Shown here: positions 27,291 through 34,619 of the stretch, in pieces
Numbering within the stretch: position 1 is the stretch's first letter
Layout: each line of letters opens with the position of its first letter
NCBI GenBank assembly: GCA_030589895.1
Contig: JAUUZQ010000024.1
Coordinates: 1 to 42,549 of the forward strand
DNA: 42,549 nucleotides
Source of the DNA: Bacteroidales bacterium
Lineage (GTDB): Bacteria > Bacteroidota > Bacteroidia > Bacteroidales > GCA-2748055
Direction of reading: 5' to 3'
Program-made: the position numbers and the translations under genes
Notes under the pieces: generated by a model
What the model was told of the DNA's origin: nothing
Databases searched by the model: none
The model's input: the letters and a program-made list of their open reading frames with translations, nothing else

Positions 27291-27780
27291 ATGAAGAATC
27301 AAGATAAAGCCGAGCTAATAACCGAAGTGAGTAAGTCCAGAGGACGAGCTAAAATTCTTGCTATTAATGGTAGTCCAAGAAAATCTGGCACCTTTGATTG
27401 GGAAAGCCAAACTCCCTTGTATATGCCAAAAACCCTGAAGTAAAAACTATTAGAGCTTGAATAGAAAGTTAAGCTGTTAGAGAAACAGAAGGCTTTACTG
27501 GAAAAGCAGGTTGAGACATCTGATAAAAAGGTGATCATCTTTGATATGATGATTACTCTTGCCGAAAAAGAATTTAATATCCCAATCAGAAGAAAATGCT
27601 CACCCGAACAATCGATCAGCCAGTTTGGGTACTGACGGTGCAATAAGGGCTTTGAAGATGGGGTTAAAGCAGCACTCTCACAAAGAACCTGATACATCAC
27701 TTTAGGGGGTGCAATACTGTTCCGATGACTATCAGAAAGCTCAACATAAAACTAAATATTTATCAGCGAACTGCATATTA
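27291..27780 (+). pseudogene. IS3-family insertion sequence remnant (orfA/orfB fragments)
   Basis: Decayed transposase. The frame from 27291 is broken by in-frame stops at 27441-27443 and 27462-27464. Between the second stop and 27635 it encodes a leucine-rich coiled-coil segment and the OrfA-type tail IFDMMITLAEKEFNIPIRRK. From 27631 a different frame reads TDGAIRALKMGLKQHSHKEP, and after further shifts LIHH and VQYCSDDYQKA, the region around HSDRGVQYCS in IS3-family OrfB catalytic cores. Most of orfB between these parts is deleted, and the catalytic aspartate is lost in a small deletion at about 27701-27709. The extreme N-terminus (about 27291-27400) is not recognisable; AKILAINGSPRKSG there looks like a flavodoxin-type start and may be foreign. 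No terminal inverted repeats were identified. Confidence 0.8.
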
Positions 27781-27815
27781 ATCTCCATTTGATATGATAA
27801 TGTTCATTTTTAGAC

Positions 27816-27847
27816 TTTCATAATACACTTTGAGGTTATTATTTTTG
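27816..27847 (+). promoter_or_regulatory. Candidate promoter for the caspase/FISUMP locus
   Basis: TTTC at 27816-27819, a 20-base spacer and TATTTTTG at 27840-27847 fit the Bacteroidota pattern with one mismatch in the -33 box. It lies 38 bases before the start of the first gene and just after the IS remnant. Confidence 0.5.
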
Positions 27848-27885
27848 TAACTTGCTTCTAGGTGCACATAGAAATCTTTAGTGAT

Positions 27886-28701
27886 ATGAAAAAACCACTT
27901 TTCTTGATTATTGCTGTCTTTCTCTCTCTACTTTATGGAGAGTGTATTGCACAATCAACTTTTACGATCTCCAAGCCTCAGTTACAACTAGTGAATGGTA
28001 ATGTTTCCATTTTCTATGATATACTGAATGCAGATCAATCTGAGAAATTCAATATCTCACTTGTGGTAACAGATTCAGATGGGAAACTGGTTTATGCCCA
28101 TTCTTTAATCGGAGATATTGGGGAAAGTGTAACTGGGGGATCGGGTAAAGAGATAAACTGGAACCTTGGTGCTGACAATATTTATTTGGAAGCAATGCTC
28201 TATTTCCAGGTTAATGCGACTATAATACCATCTGAGAAATCTTCAAAAGCTGACAAAACTACAGAAACAAATATAATAGAGGGATCAGGAAATTTAAGTC
28301 GTAGCAGCGTGATTTTACAGTCACTCGTCATGCCGGGCTTGGGCTTAAGCAAGATAACTGGTAAACCGCATTGGATAAAAGGAGTACTAGGATACGGATG
28401 TATAGTATCGTCTGTCGCTTTCAATATTAATTCCAGCATTAAGTATAATGAATATCAGCTAGCTACAGATATTACTGAGAGGGATGATTTATATGAATTA
28501 TCGACTAATCAGAAAAATATTTCGAAAATTCAACTCTATGCAGCCATTGGGATATGGGCAGTAGATTTTATTTGGACGATAGCCGGTTCGAAAAAACTTT
28601 CCAAGAATGTTGCCTACGGTCAGACAAAAGGTTTATCTATCCAACCCTCATTCGACATAGAGGAGAATGTTCCTTTACTTGCGTTCAGGTATAATTTCTA
28701 A
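27886..28701 (+). CDS. Secreted protein of unknown function, first gene of caspase locus
   Basis: A 271-residue exported protein with a clear signal peptide (MKKPLFLIIAVFLSLLYGECIA). Residues about 28-120 look like an Ig-like beta-sandwich (VNGNVSIFYDILNAD; INWNLGADNIYLEAMLYFQV). The second half has a hydrophobic, possibly membrane-associated stretch (about 145-195, SVILQSLVMPGLGLSKITG and following GVLGYGCIVSSVAF) and another at about 220-233. I do not recognise a named family. It ends 32 bases before the caspase-like gene and shares the likely promoter, so the two probably act together. The ATG at 27886 is chosen over the upstream GTG at 27862 because it gives a proper signal peptide. Confidence 0.8.
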   Translation: MKKPLFLIIAVFLSLLYGECIAQSTFTISKPQLQLVNGNVSIFYDILNADQSEKFNISLVVTDSDGKLVYAHSLIGDIGESVTGGSGKEINWNLGADNIYLEAMLYFQVNATIIPSEKSSKADKTTETNIIEGSGNLSRSSVILQSLVMPGLGLSKITGKPHWIKGVLGYGCIVSSVAFNINSSIKYNEYQLATDITERDDLYELSTNQKNISKIQLYAAIGIWAVDFIWTIAGSKKLSKNVAYGQTKGLSIQPSFDIEENVPLLAFRYNF

Positions 28702-28733
28702 CTATTGATGTAAAGAACCTAAAACCCCAGGTC

Positions 28734-29885
28734 ATGAAAGGAATAAGAAAAAACATTTGGATAATTGCTTGTCTCCTCTACACGATTACCATACAAGCCC
28801 AGGAAATTAAAAGTCCGAAATCAGGACTCTGGATTGACAATATCCCAAAGCCTGAAGTAATTGTTGAAGAAGATGTTACGCCGCCGGTAATTAAGATTAT
28901 CTCCCCGAAAATTGCTGAGGGAGTTAAGTTTAAGACCAATGTCCCAGAATTGAATCTATTCGCGAAAGCCATTGATGAAAGTGGAATTAGCTATGTCGCT
29001 GTCAATTCTAAGTTGGAAGAGATTTCTGAAGAGGGGGTTTTTGTCACAGAAATGATCCTTAAAGAGGGTGATAACGTGATAAAGTTGGTTGCTGTTGACA
29101 GGGAAAATAACCTGCAGGATAGAACAATTGTAATAGAATATCATCCTCTGGTTGTAACTCTTGCTGATAGAATTGCAGAAGAATCAACCTATTACGGCTT
29201 GATTATTGGGGTCAATAAATATAGGGATCCGGTGATTACTGATCTTAATAATCCCATTAAGGATGCACAAAAACTTTATGATGTATTAACTACGCAATAT
29301 ACATTTGAAGAAGAAAATATTGAGTTTCTAAAAAATGCATCATTAGAAGAAATAATGGGTGCATTTGAATCATTGTCTGGAAAAGTTACAGAAAATGATA
29401 ATCTATTGGTGTTCTACGCAGGCCATGGATGGTGGGATCAGAATGCAAGTACAGGGTTCTGGCTTCCTTCTGATGCAAGTCAGAAGAGCAGGATCAAATG
29501 GTTTCGTAATTCTACGCTCGTTGATTACCTGAAAGAGTTAAATTCAAAACACACTTTACTTATTGCTGATGCCTGTTTTTCAGGTAGTATTTTTAGAACA
29601 AGGAGTGCATTTCCTGAAGCATCAAAAGCAGTAGAGATGCTCTACGAATTGCCAAGTAGAAAGGCTATGACAAGTGGTACTTTGACTGAAGTTCCTGATG
29701 AGAGTGCCTTTATAAAATATCTTGTAGAGAGACTGGAAAAGAGCAATGAGAAATACCTGAGTTCAGAGCAGTTATTCAGTAGTTTCAATCACGCAGTAAT
29801 TAATAACAGTGAAGCAGTGCCCCAATTTGGAGAGATCCAGAATGTCGGAGACCAGGGAGGAGATTTTATATTTATCAGAAAGTAG
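28734..29885 (+). CDS. Exported caspase-family (peptidase C14) protein
   Basis: A 383-residue protein with signal peptide (about 1-22), an Ig-like/cadherin-like domain at about 50-137 (PPVIKIISPKI; GDNVIKLVAVDRENN) and a caspase-like domain at about 150-380. The caspase domain starts YYGLIIGVNKYRD and carries the catalytic dyad H231 (FYAGHG) and C281 (DACFSGS). Related bacterial orthocaspases usually cleave after arginine or lysine. Export to the periplasm or surface separates it from cytoplasmic defence caspases. It lies between an Ig-like secreted protein and a FISUMP lipoprotein in the same orientation. The target is unknown; processing of a surface protein is one possibility. Confidence 0.93.
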   Translation: MKGIRKNIWIIACLLYTITIQAQEIKSPKSGLWIDNIPKPEVIVEEDVTPPVIKIISPKIAEGVKFKTNVPELNLFAKAIDESGISYVAVNSKLEEISEEGVFVTEMILKEGDNVIKLVAVDRENNLQDRTIVIEYHPLVVTLADRIAEESTYYGLIIGVNKYRDPVITDLNNPIKDAQKLYDVLTTQYTFEEENIEFLKNASLEEIMGAFESLSGKVTENDNLLVFYAGHGWWDQNASTGFWLPSDASQKSRIKWFRNSTLVDYLKELNSKHTLLIADACFSGSIFRTRSAFPEASKAVEMLYELPSRKAMTSGTLTEVPDESAFIKYLVERLEKSNEKYLSSEQLFSSFNHAVINNSEAVPQFGEIQNVGDQGGDFIFIRK

Positions 29886-29913
29886 AAACGTATATTTTAT
29901 TGTCCCAAAGCTT

Positions 29914-31587
29914 ATGAAATACTTTGAAAGCACAGTTCCAATTAGATTGGCAAAAGTATCTATTGTAATATTTGCCTTAGTTTTTATTATCCAGAGATGC
30001 GAAAAGCCCGTCAGGTTAGTTAGTGTAACAACAGACTCTGTTACAGAGGTAAGTTTTACAAGTTGTAAACTCCAGGGCACAATTGTTGATTTGGGAGAGG
30101 GGAGTATTGAAGAGCATGGATTTTGTTATTCAGAATCACAAGAACCAGTTATTGAAAATTCAAATACAATGCTTGGATCAATAGCAGAAAAAGGCGCCTT
30201 TACTGGAAATTTATTGGGATTATCTGAAAATACATCCTATTTCGTAAGAGCGTTTGCTCAGAATAACATTGGGGTTTATTATGGAGAGCAATTGTCATTC
30301 ACTACACTTATAAATGGACTGCCTACAGTTACAACAACTGTTATTAATATTTTTGATGCTACTTCAGCCGTTGTAGGTGGTGATATAACAGATGAAGGTG
30401 AAAATTGGGTAAGTGATGGTGGCGTTTATTATGGTACATCTGCAAATCCTGAACTAACAGGAACAAAATTGAAAATATCAAGTGGTGCTGGTGAGTATTC
30501 AGCAACTATATCCGATCTTACAAGTGAAACAATGTATTATGTAAAAGCGTATGCAACAAATAGTGATGGTACTTCATATGGAAGCGAAGAAACCTTTACT
30601 ACTTCAGTTACAGGTCTGAAACCAACAGTAACAACCAATACAGTAATAGATATTATCACAACATCAGCTACGGTAGGGGGTAATGTGATTAATGACGGCG
30701 GAGATGCGGTAAGCGAAAGAGGAATTTACTACAGTACAACAGCAAATGCAGAGACAACTGGAACTAAACTTCAAATAGGAAGTGGCACAGGAACATTTTC
30801 AACAAGCTTAGTTGGTTTAGTATCCGGAACAGAATATTATATTAAAGCCTATGCAATAAATAGTATCGGAACTTCTCATGGTGATGAATTAACCTTTGAA
30901 ACAGATTTTGGAGGCAGTCAAATTTCTGATATAGATGGGAATATTTATAATACAGTAAAAATAGGGGATCAATGGTGGATGCAGGAAAATCTTAAAGTCA
31001 CTCACTACCCTGATGGAACGGCAATTCCTTTAGTTGAAAGCACTTTAACATGGGATGTATTGGACACTCTTGATAAAGCTTATTGTTACTATGATAATAG
31101 CACATCTAACAGAGATATTTATGGTGCTTTATATACATGGGGGGCTGCTATGAATGATGAAGAGAGTAGTAATGCCAATCCAAGTGGAGTGCAAGGTGTA
31201 TGTCCTACAGGCTGGCATTTGCCCAGTGATGATGAGTGGAAAGAGTTGGAAATGTATTTAGGAATATCTTCAGCTGATATAGATAATATGGGATATAGAG
31301 GTACAAATGAAGGAAGTAAATTAGCTGGAAATTCGGCCCTGTGGAATGATGGAGTATTAGAAGATGATGCAGCCTTTGGTACATCTGGTTTCTTAGCTCT
31401 TCCGAGTGGCTACCGTAACCCATCTGGGAATTTCGGAGAAATGGGTTCATATATTTTCTTGTGGAGTTCTACATCTTATTCAGGAGCAACTTCATGGAGG
31501 CGGGGACTGTTCTATGAGAAAAGCCTTGTGGACAGGGAGGTTAGTTATAAAATGGATGGGTTTCCAGTCCGATGTGTTAAGGATTAG
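29914..31587 (+). CDS. FISUMP-domain protein with three fibronectin III-like repeats
   Basis: A 557-residue surface protein. The N-terminal hydrophobic segment (about 13-27) ends at a cysteine (IIQRC), perhaps a poor lipobox. Three fibronectin III-like modules follow at about 33-131, 134-232 and 236-332, the second and third being closely similar (shared VTT, VGG, GTKL, TMYYVKAYA or TEYYIKAYA patterns). The rest is a Fibrobacter succinogenes major paralogous (FISUMP) domain: DIDGNIYNTVKIGDQWWMQENL, then GVCPTGWHLPSDDEWKELE and a final FPVRCVKD. The ATG at 29914 gives the N-terminal anchor; the frame is open to 29809 inside the caspase gene. FISUMP proteins are thought to be cell-surface or adhesion proteins. 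A mobile intron fragment begins at the base after its stop. Confidence 0.9.
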   Translation: MKYFESTVPIRLAKVSIVIFALVFIIQRCEKPVRLVSVTTDSVTEVSFTSCKLQGTIVDLGEGSIEEHGFCYSESQEPVIENSNTMLGSIAEKGAFTGNLLGLSENTSYFVRAFAQNNIGVYYGEQLSFTTLINGLPTVTTTVINIFDATSAVVGGDITDEGENWVSDGGVYYGTSANPELTGTKLKISSGAGEYSATISDLTSETMYYVKAYATNSDGTSYGSEETFTTSVTGLKPTVTTNTVIDIITTSATVGGNVINDGGDAVSERGIYYSTTANAETTGTKLQIGSGTGTFSTSLVGLVSGTEYYIKAYAINSIGTSHGDELTFETDFGGSQISDIDGNIYNTVKIGDQWWMQENLKVTHYPDGTAIPLVESTLTWDVLDTLDKAYCYYDNSTSNRDIYGALYTWGAAMNDEESSNANPSGVQGVCPTGWHLPSDDEWKELEMYLGISSADIDNMGYRGTNEGSKLAGNSALWNDGVLEDDAAFGTSGFLALPSGYRNPSGNFGEMGSYIFLWSSTSYSGATSWRRGLFYEKSLVDREVSYKMDGFPVRCVKD

Positions 31588-32015
31588 GTGTGCACAGAAG
31601 CTGATTCAGGGCACGGAAGCACACTGTGCTACATAACTGAATGAGTGAACTATAATCAAGATGGTGGCTGTAAGACCCACGGTTTATCTGAAGGGAACGA
31701 GCCTTGACCCAAACATAGGGCAACAAGGAGGACTCACGACACCCAGATTTTCACAGTGACTTACAGAACTGATCCACTGACAGGGGCTATTAGGAGTATG
31801 TGTCAAACCACCTTAAGGTGCAACGGTTGAAATAATACTCCCTTTATTTGATCCTAAAATACAGGGGAGGTTGGGCCATGGTAACTGACCTGTTGACAGT
31901 ACTTAATTTTTTTGGAGAGGATTATTACCTGTATTTCTCAGTATTTTAGTGGATGGCTGAACAGATGCGACAGAACTTAATTAATATTCTAATAACAAAA
32001 AATAAAGATTTATAA
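31588..32015 (+). mobile_element. Probable 5' fragment of a group II intron with start of its reverse transcriptase
   Basis: The segment starts GTGTGCACAG directly after the FISUMP stop codon, matching the 5' GTGYG of bacterial group II introns. Its body (for example GGCTGTAAGACCCACGG, ATCTGAAGGGAACGAGCC, ATGTGTCAAACCACC and GACAGTACTTAAT) resembles, from memory, domain I-III sequence of introns found in Bacteroidota. It runs into a 20-codon frame at 31953-32015 (MAEQMRQNLINI and so on) placed like the start of an intron-encoded reverse transcriptase, then stops. The rest of the protein and the catalytic domain V hairpin are not seen, so it is a truncated, presumably inactive remnant. No alignment could be run. 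It fills most of the 512-base gap up to the next gene; 32016-32099 is AT-rich with nothing else visible. Confidence 0.7.
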
Positions 32016-32099
32016 AAAACCAAGAAGACCATAGGAACGAAATTTTTACTAATATCTTATCTGCAAAGAATTATATTATAATCTTAAAATTATGAAATT

Positions 32100-32711
32100 A
32101 TGAAAATTAAATTACCATTAGTAAAGTTACTAAGTTTATTAGTAATAGTTATATTATTTTCAAGCTGTTCTACTACAATACATTTTACATATAGTACTGA
32201 ATATACTGAGAATATCGAAAAAAAAATAAATAATGAAAATAAAATTCATTTAACTATAAAAGATTTAAGGACAGATCCTGAAATAATTGGTTGTCAGTAT
32301 GCTATGATTGGATATAAAGCAAGAAATATAAAACCAAAAGATCCAAATATTTCAAAAGCAATTTTGACGAAATATAAAGAAGGCCTAATTAAAACGGGGT
32401 ATATCTTTACTGAGAATATTGATAACAGTGATATGACATTAATACTGTCAATTACTAATTTATTTGCTGAAACGCGAAAAGGTTTTTCGAAGATTACTAT
32501 TAAAGCTGATTGTTGTATAAACGTTGCTCTAAATACTAAAAATAATGATACGGTATTATATACAACTGAAATTTGTGGTAATGGGGAAGTTGCTAAAGCA
32601 ACGGGGTTTATAAAAAATGTTGAAGAAGCACTCTTTCTGTCTGTAGATGATGTTCTTTCGAAATTAATAAATGATGAGGGATTAATTAATTCTGTAAATA
32701 CAAATAAATAA
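32100..32711 (+). CDS. AT-rich lipoprotein of unknown function
   Basis: A 203-residue putative lipoprotein with a signal peptide and lipobox LFSSC (cysteine at 23). The mature part has a beta/alpha pattern with KIHLTIKDLRTDPEIIG early on, which is faintly like YajG-type lipoproteins, but I would not assign that family. Base composition is clearly more AT-rich than the neighbours and codon choice favours A/T endings (AAA, AAT, ATA), which suggests recent transfer. It sits alone between the group II intron remnant and a tRNA-like fragment. A start at 32100 follows a very A/T-rich leader with no clear ribosome binding site. Confidence 0.75.
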   Translation: MKIKLPLVKLLSLLVIVILFSSCSTTIHFTYSTEYTENIEKKINNENKIHLTIKDLRTDPEIIGCQYAMIGYKARNIKPKDPNISKAILTKYKEGLIKTGYIFTENIDNSDMTLILSITNLFAETRKGFSKITIKADCCINVALNTKNNDTVLYTTEICGNGEVAKATGFIKNVEEALFLSVDDVLSKLINDEGLINSVNTNK

Positions 32712-32841
32712 TAACAGAAGAAGTATAAAAATTATGCTAAAAAAACCATTATTCGGGAGTTTAGAATAGTTTGTGTAAACGCCTAATTTCATAAAAAACC
32801 AGCTCTTTTGCTTTAAAATCTTTCGCCACATTTCACAAATA

Positions 32842-32877
32842 GTTCAAACCTGCGACCCCCTGTTCCCAAAGCAGGTA
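32842..32877 (-). tRNA. tRNA-Pro(TGG)-like fragment, not a complete tRNA
   Basis: On the minus strand this reads TACCTGCTTTGGGAACAGG, then GGGTCGCAGGTTTGAAC. That matches the anticodon arm (loop TTTGGGA, anticodon TGG), variable region and 5' half of the T arm of tRNA-Pro. The D arm, acceptor stem and 3' half of the T stem are absent and the flanks do not fold into them. It is probably a leftover attachment site or pseudo-tRNA. Confidence 0.55.
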
Positions 32878-32963
32878 CTCCTTTTTTAAGGCCTAGTTAG
32901 AAACAAAACCTAAAACAAAATTTCTACTCCATTCTTCTTCTTTTCTCTATCTTCATCCCATAT

Positions 32964-33716
32964 ATGAGAAAATACCTTGTCATACTCCTGATACTTGTAT
33001 CCAGTTTGCTCCTTCCTGTGTTCTCACAAGTCATTCAGAGTAATTACATAGATGTTGGCAGCAGCACCATATCCTCAAATGCCTATTTCTGTCTGGCTTC
33101 CATAAGTGGATACAGACTCAACAACTATGAATTTCAACTGGGATTGCAGGGAACTTTCACTGAAAGTGATCGGAGAGATTTATCGGGGTGGTTTTTGAAT
33201 GTTACCGGAGACTATAACATCAAGGGATTTCCGTTTAGTGCAACTGCCTTTTTGCTGCGGAATCCTTATTCATCTCTTACCAGTGAAACGAATCTGGGAC
33301 TTATTGCAAAGCACAATCGCAAACACATTGAGATTCAACTGGGATACAATGCAAGGATATACTCGTTGAAAAGTAATGAAGTTGATTTGAGTGATCTTCC
33401 GGCTGATCCCGATTTAAAGATTTATGAATACAGGAACTTTATGTATAAGGGAACATTGTTCCTGAAACCCATGTCGTCTTCACTGGCTTCGGCTGGGGAA
33501 CAAAAGTGGAATGTTGGTGCATCGTTCACAAATTTTGATCATTTCCTGATACAGAAGGAGACAAATCCCATTGTATCCGGACTGTTTCAATATGATCTTC
33601 AGACAAATTTGAGACTATATAGTGAATTATGGTACCAGGGAGCGGGAATGCTGAATCTCAGTGCCAATTATTATGGATTTTATATCAGAGCAGGATTTAC
33701 ATGGCAGATAGATTAG
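32964..33716 (+). CDS. Outer-membrane beta-barrel-like protein
   Basis: A 250-residue exported protein with signal peptide (about 1-22) and a mature part made of alternating, aromatic-rich beta strands (for example YEFQLGLQGTF, KHIEIQLGYNARIYS, KWNVGASFTNFDHFL), ending in YYGFYIRAGFTWQID. This is the profile of a small outer-membrane beta-barrel. No named family is recognised. Its last 16 bases overlap the start of the metallophosphoesterase gene, so the two are probably translated together. Confidence 0.75.
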   Translation: MRKYLVILLILVSSLLLPVFSQVIQSNYIDVGSSTISSNAYFCLASISGYRLNNYEFQLGLQGTFTESDRRDLSGWFLNVTGDYNIKGFPFSATAFLLRNPYSSLTSETNLGLIAKHNRKHIEIQLGYNARIYSLKSNEVDLSDLPADPDLKIYEYRNFMYKGTLFLKPMSSSLASAGEQKWNVGASFTNFDHFLIQKETNPIVSGLFQYDLQTNLRLYSELWYQGAGMLNLSANYYGFYIRAGFTWQID

Positions 33717-34555
33717 GTAAAATATTGTTGGTGGGAATAACACTCATCTTTGTTGTTACAGGATGTAAGTACGACCTGGATGTAAGCGGAGTTGTTGGCG
33801 TCAGCGATAATGTCAATGAACGTTTTACAGAATCGACCCAATGGAATGCTGATAATGGACCACGATTAATCGGGTCATTTGGCCGGGAATATACGATTCT
33901 TTTTGGGGGTGACTCTCATGTTGGTGGTACCAATAATATAATGCAACTCATTGATATAGCTCATGATTCTTTTGCAAAGGCCATAGTAATTGCCGGAGAT
34001 GTTTCAACAGGGAAATCAGAGGATTATGTGATTTTGGATTCAGTACTGCAAAAAATGACCTATGTAAACACCTGTCTGGTTGCTGGTAACCATGATCTTT
34101 ATTTCGATGGATGGAATTCATTCTACAAGTTCTTCGGATCTTCTACCTATACGATGGAACTTATTGTACCATTTGGCAGAGATCTATATATTTTTTTGGA
34201 TACCGGAAGTGGAACCCTCGGGAATCTCCAACTGGACTGGCTGAAGGATATTTTGAGAACCGAAAGGGAGAACTACAGGTATGTGATTGTCACCACTCAC
34301 CTTAATTTCTTTAGAAACAGGATGACAGGTTCTACCAATCCACTCAACGAAGAGCTCCTGGTCCTTCTCGACCTTTTTGAAAAACACAAAGTGAACCTCC
34401 TTATTTCCGGCCACGATCATAATCGATATATTGAGGAATTCGGTCATACCACCTATATCACTCTCGATGCCATGAAAGATGATGCTGAACAGGCTTCTTA
34501 CCTGGAGTTAAGGGTAGGGCAGGATGGATTGAATTATTCTTTTATTGACTTTTGA
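33701..34555 (+). CDS. Metallophosphoesterase lipoprotein
   Basis: A 284-residue calcineurin-like phosphoesterase with a lipoprotein signal (cysteine 22 in VVTGC), so it is exported. Metal-binding motifs are D71 and H73 (GGDSH), D100 (AGD), GNHD at 129-132, a later TTHLN and SGHDH. The full dimetal set is present, so it should be active. The ATG at 33701 is chosen over a longer frame from 33629 because it places the lipobox correctly; it overlaps the barrel gene by 16 bases. Substrate is unknown; a phosphodiester or phosphomonoester outside the cell is implied. Confidence 0.9.
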   Translation: MADRLGKILLVGITLIFVVTGCKYDLDVSGVVGVSDNVNERFTESTQWNADNGPRLIGSFGREYTILFGGDSHVGGTNNIMQLIDIAHDSFAKAIVIAGDVSTGKSEDYVILDSVLQKMTYVNTCLVAGNHDLYFDGWNSFYKFFGSSTYTMELIVPFGRDLYIFLDTGSGTLGNLQLDWLKDILRTERENYRYVIVTTHLNFFRNRMTGSTNPLNEELLVLLDLFEKHKVNLLISGHDHNRYIEEFGHTTYITLDAMKDDAEQASYLELRVGQDGLNYSFIDF

Positions 34556-34619
34556 TAAACTCTACATCCTCTTCCATATTTTTTTCATAACTTGTTTTTC
34601 ATCATATAATTTCACTATC

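Noticed and set aside
27299-27700. 133-residue minus-strand open frame
   Set aside because: It is the antisense of the IS3 remnant, which is recognised on the plus strand by conserved transposase motifs.
28734-29885. Caspase gene considered as part of an abortive-infection defence system
   Set aside because: The protein has a signal peptide and its neighbours are exported proteins; no sensor, gasdermin or nucleotide-signalling gene is present.
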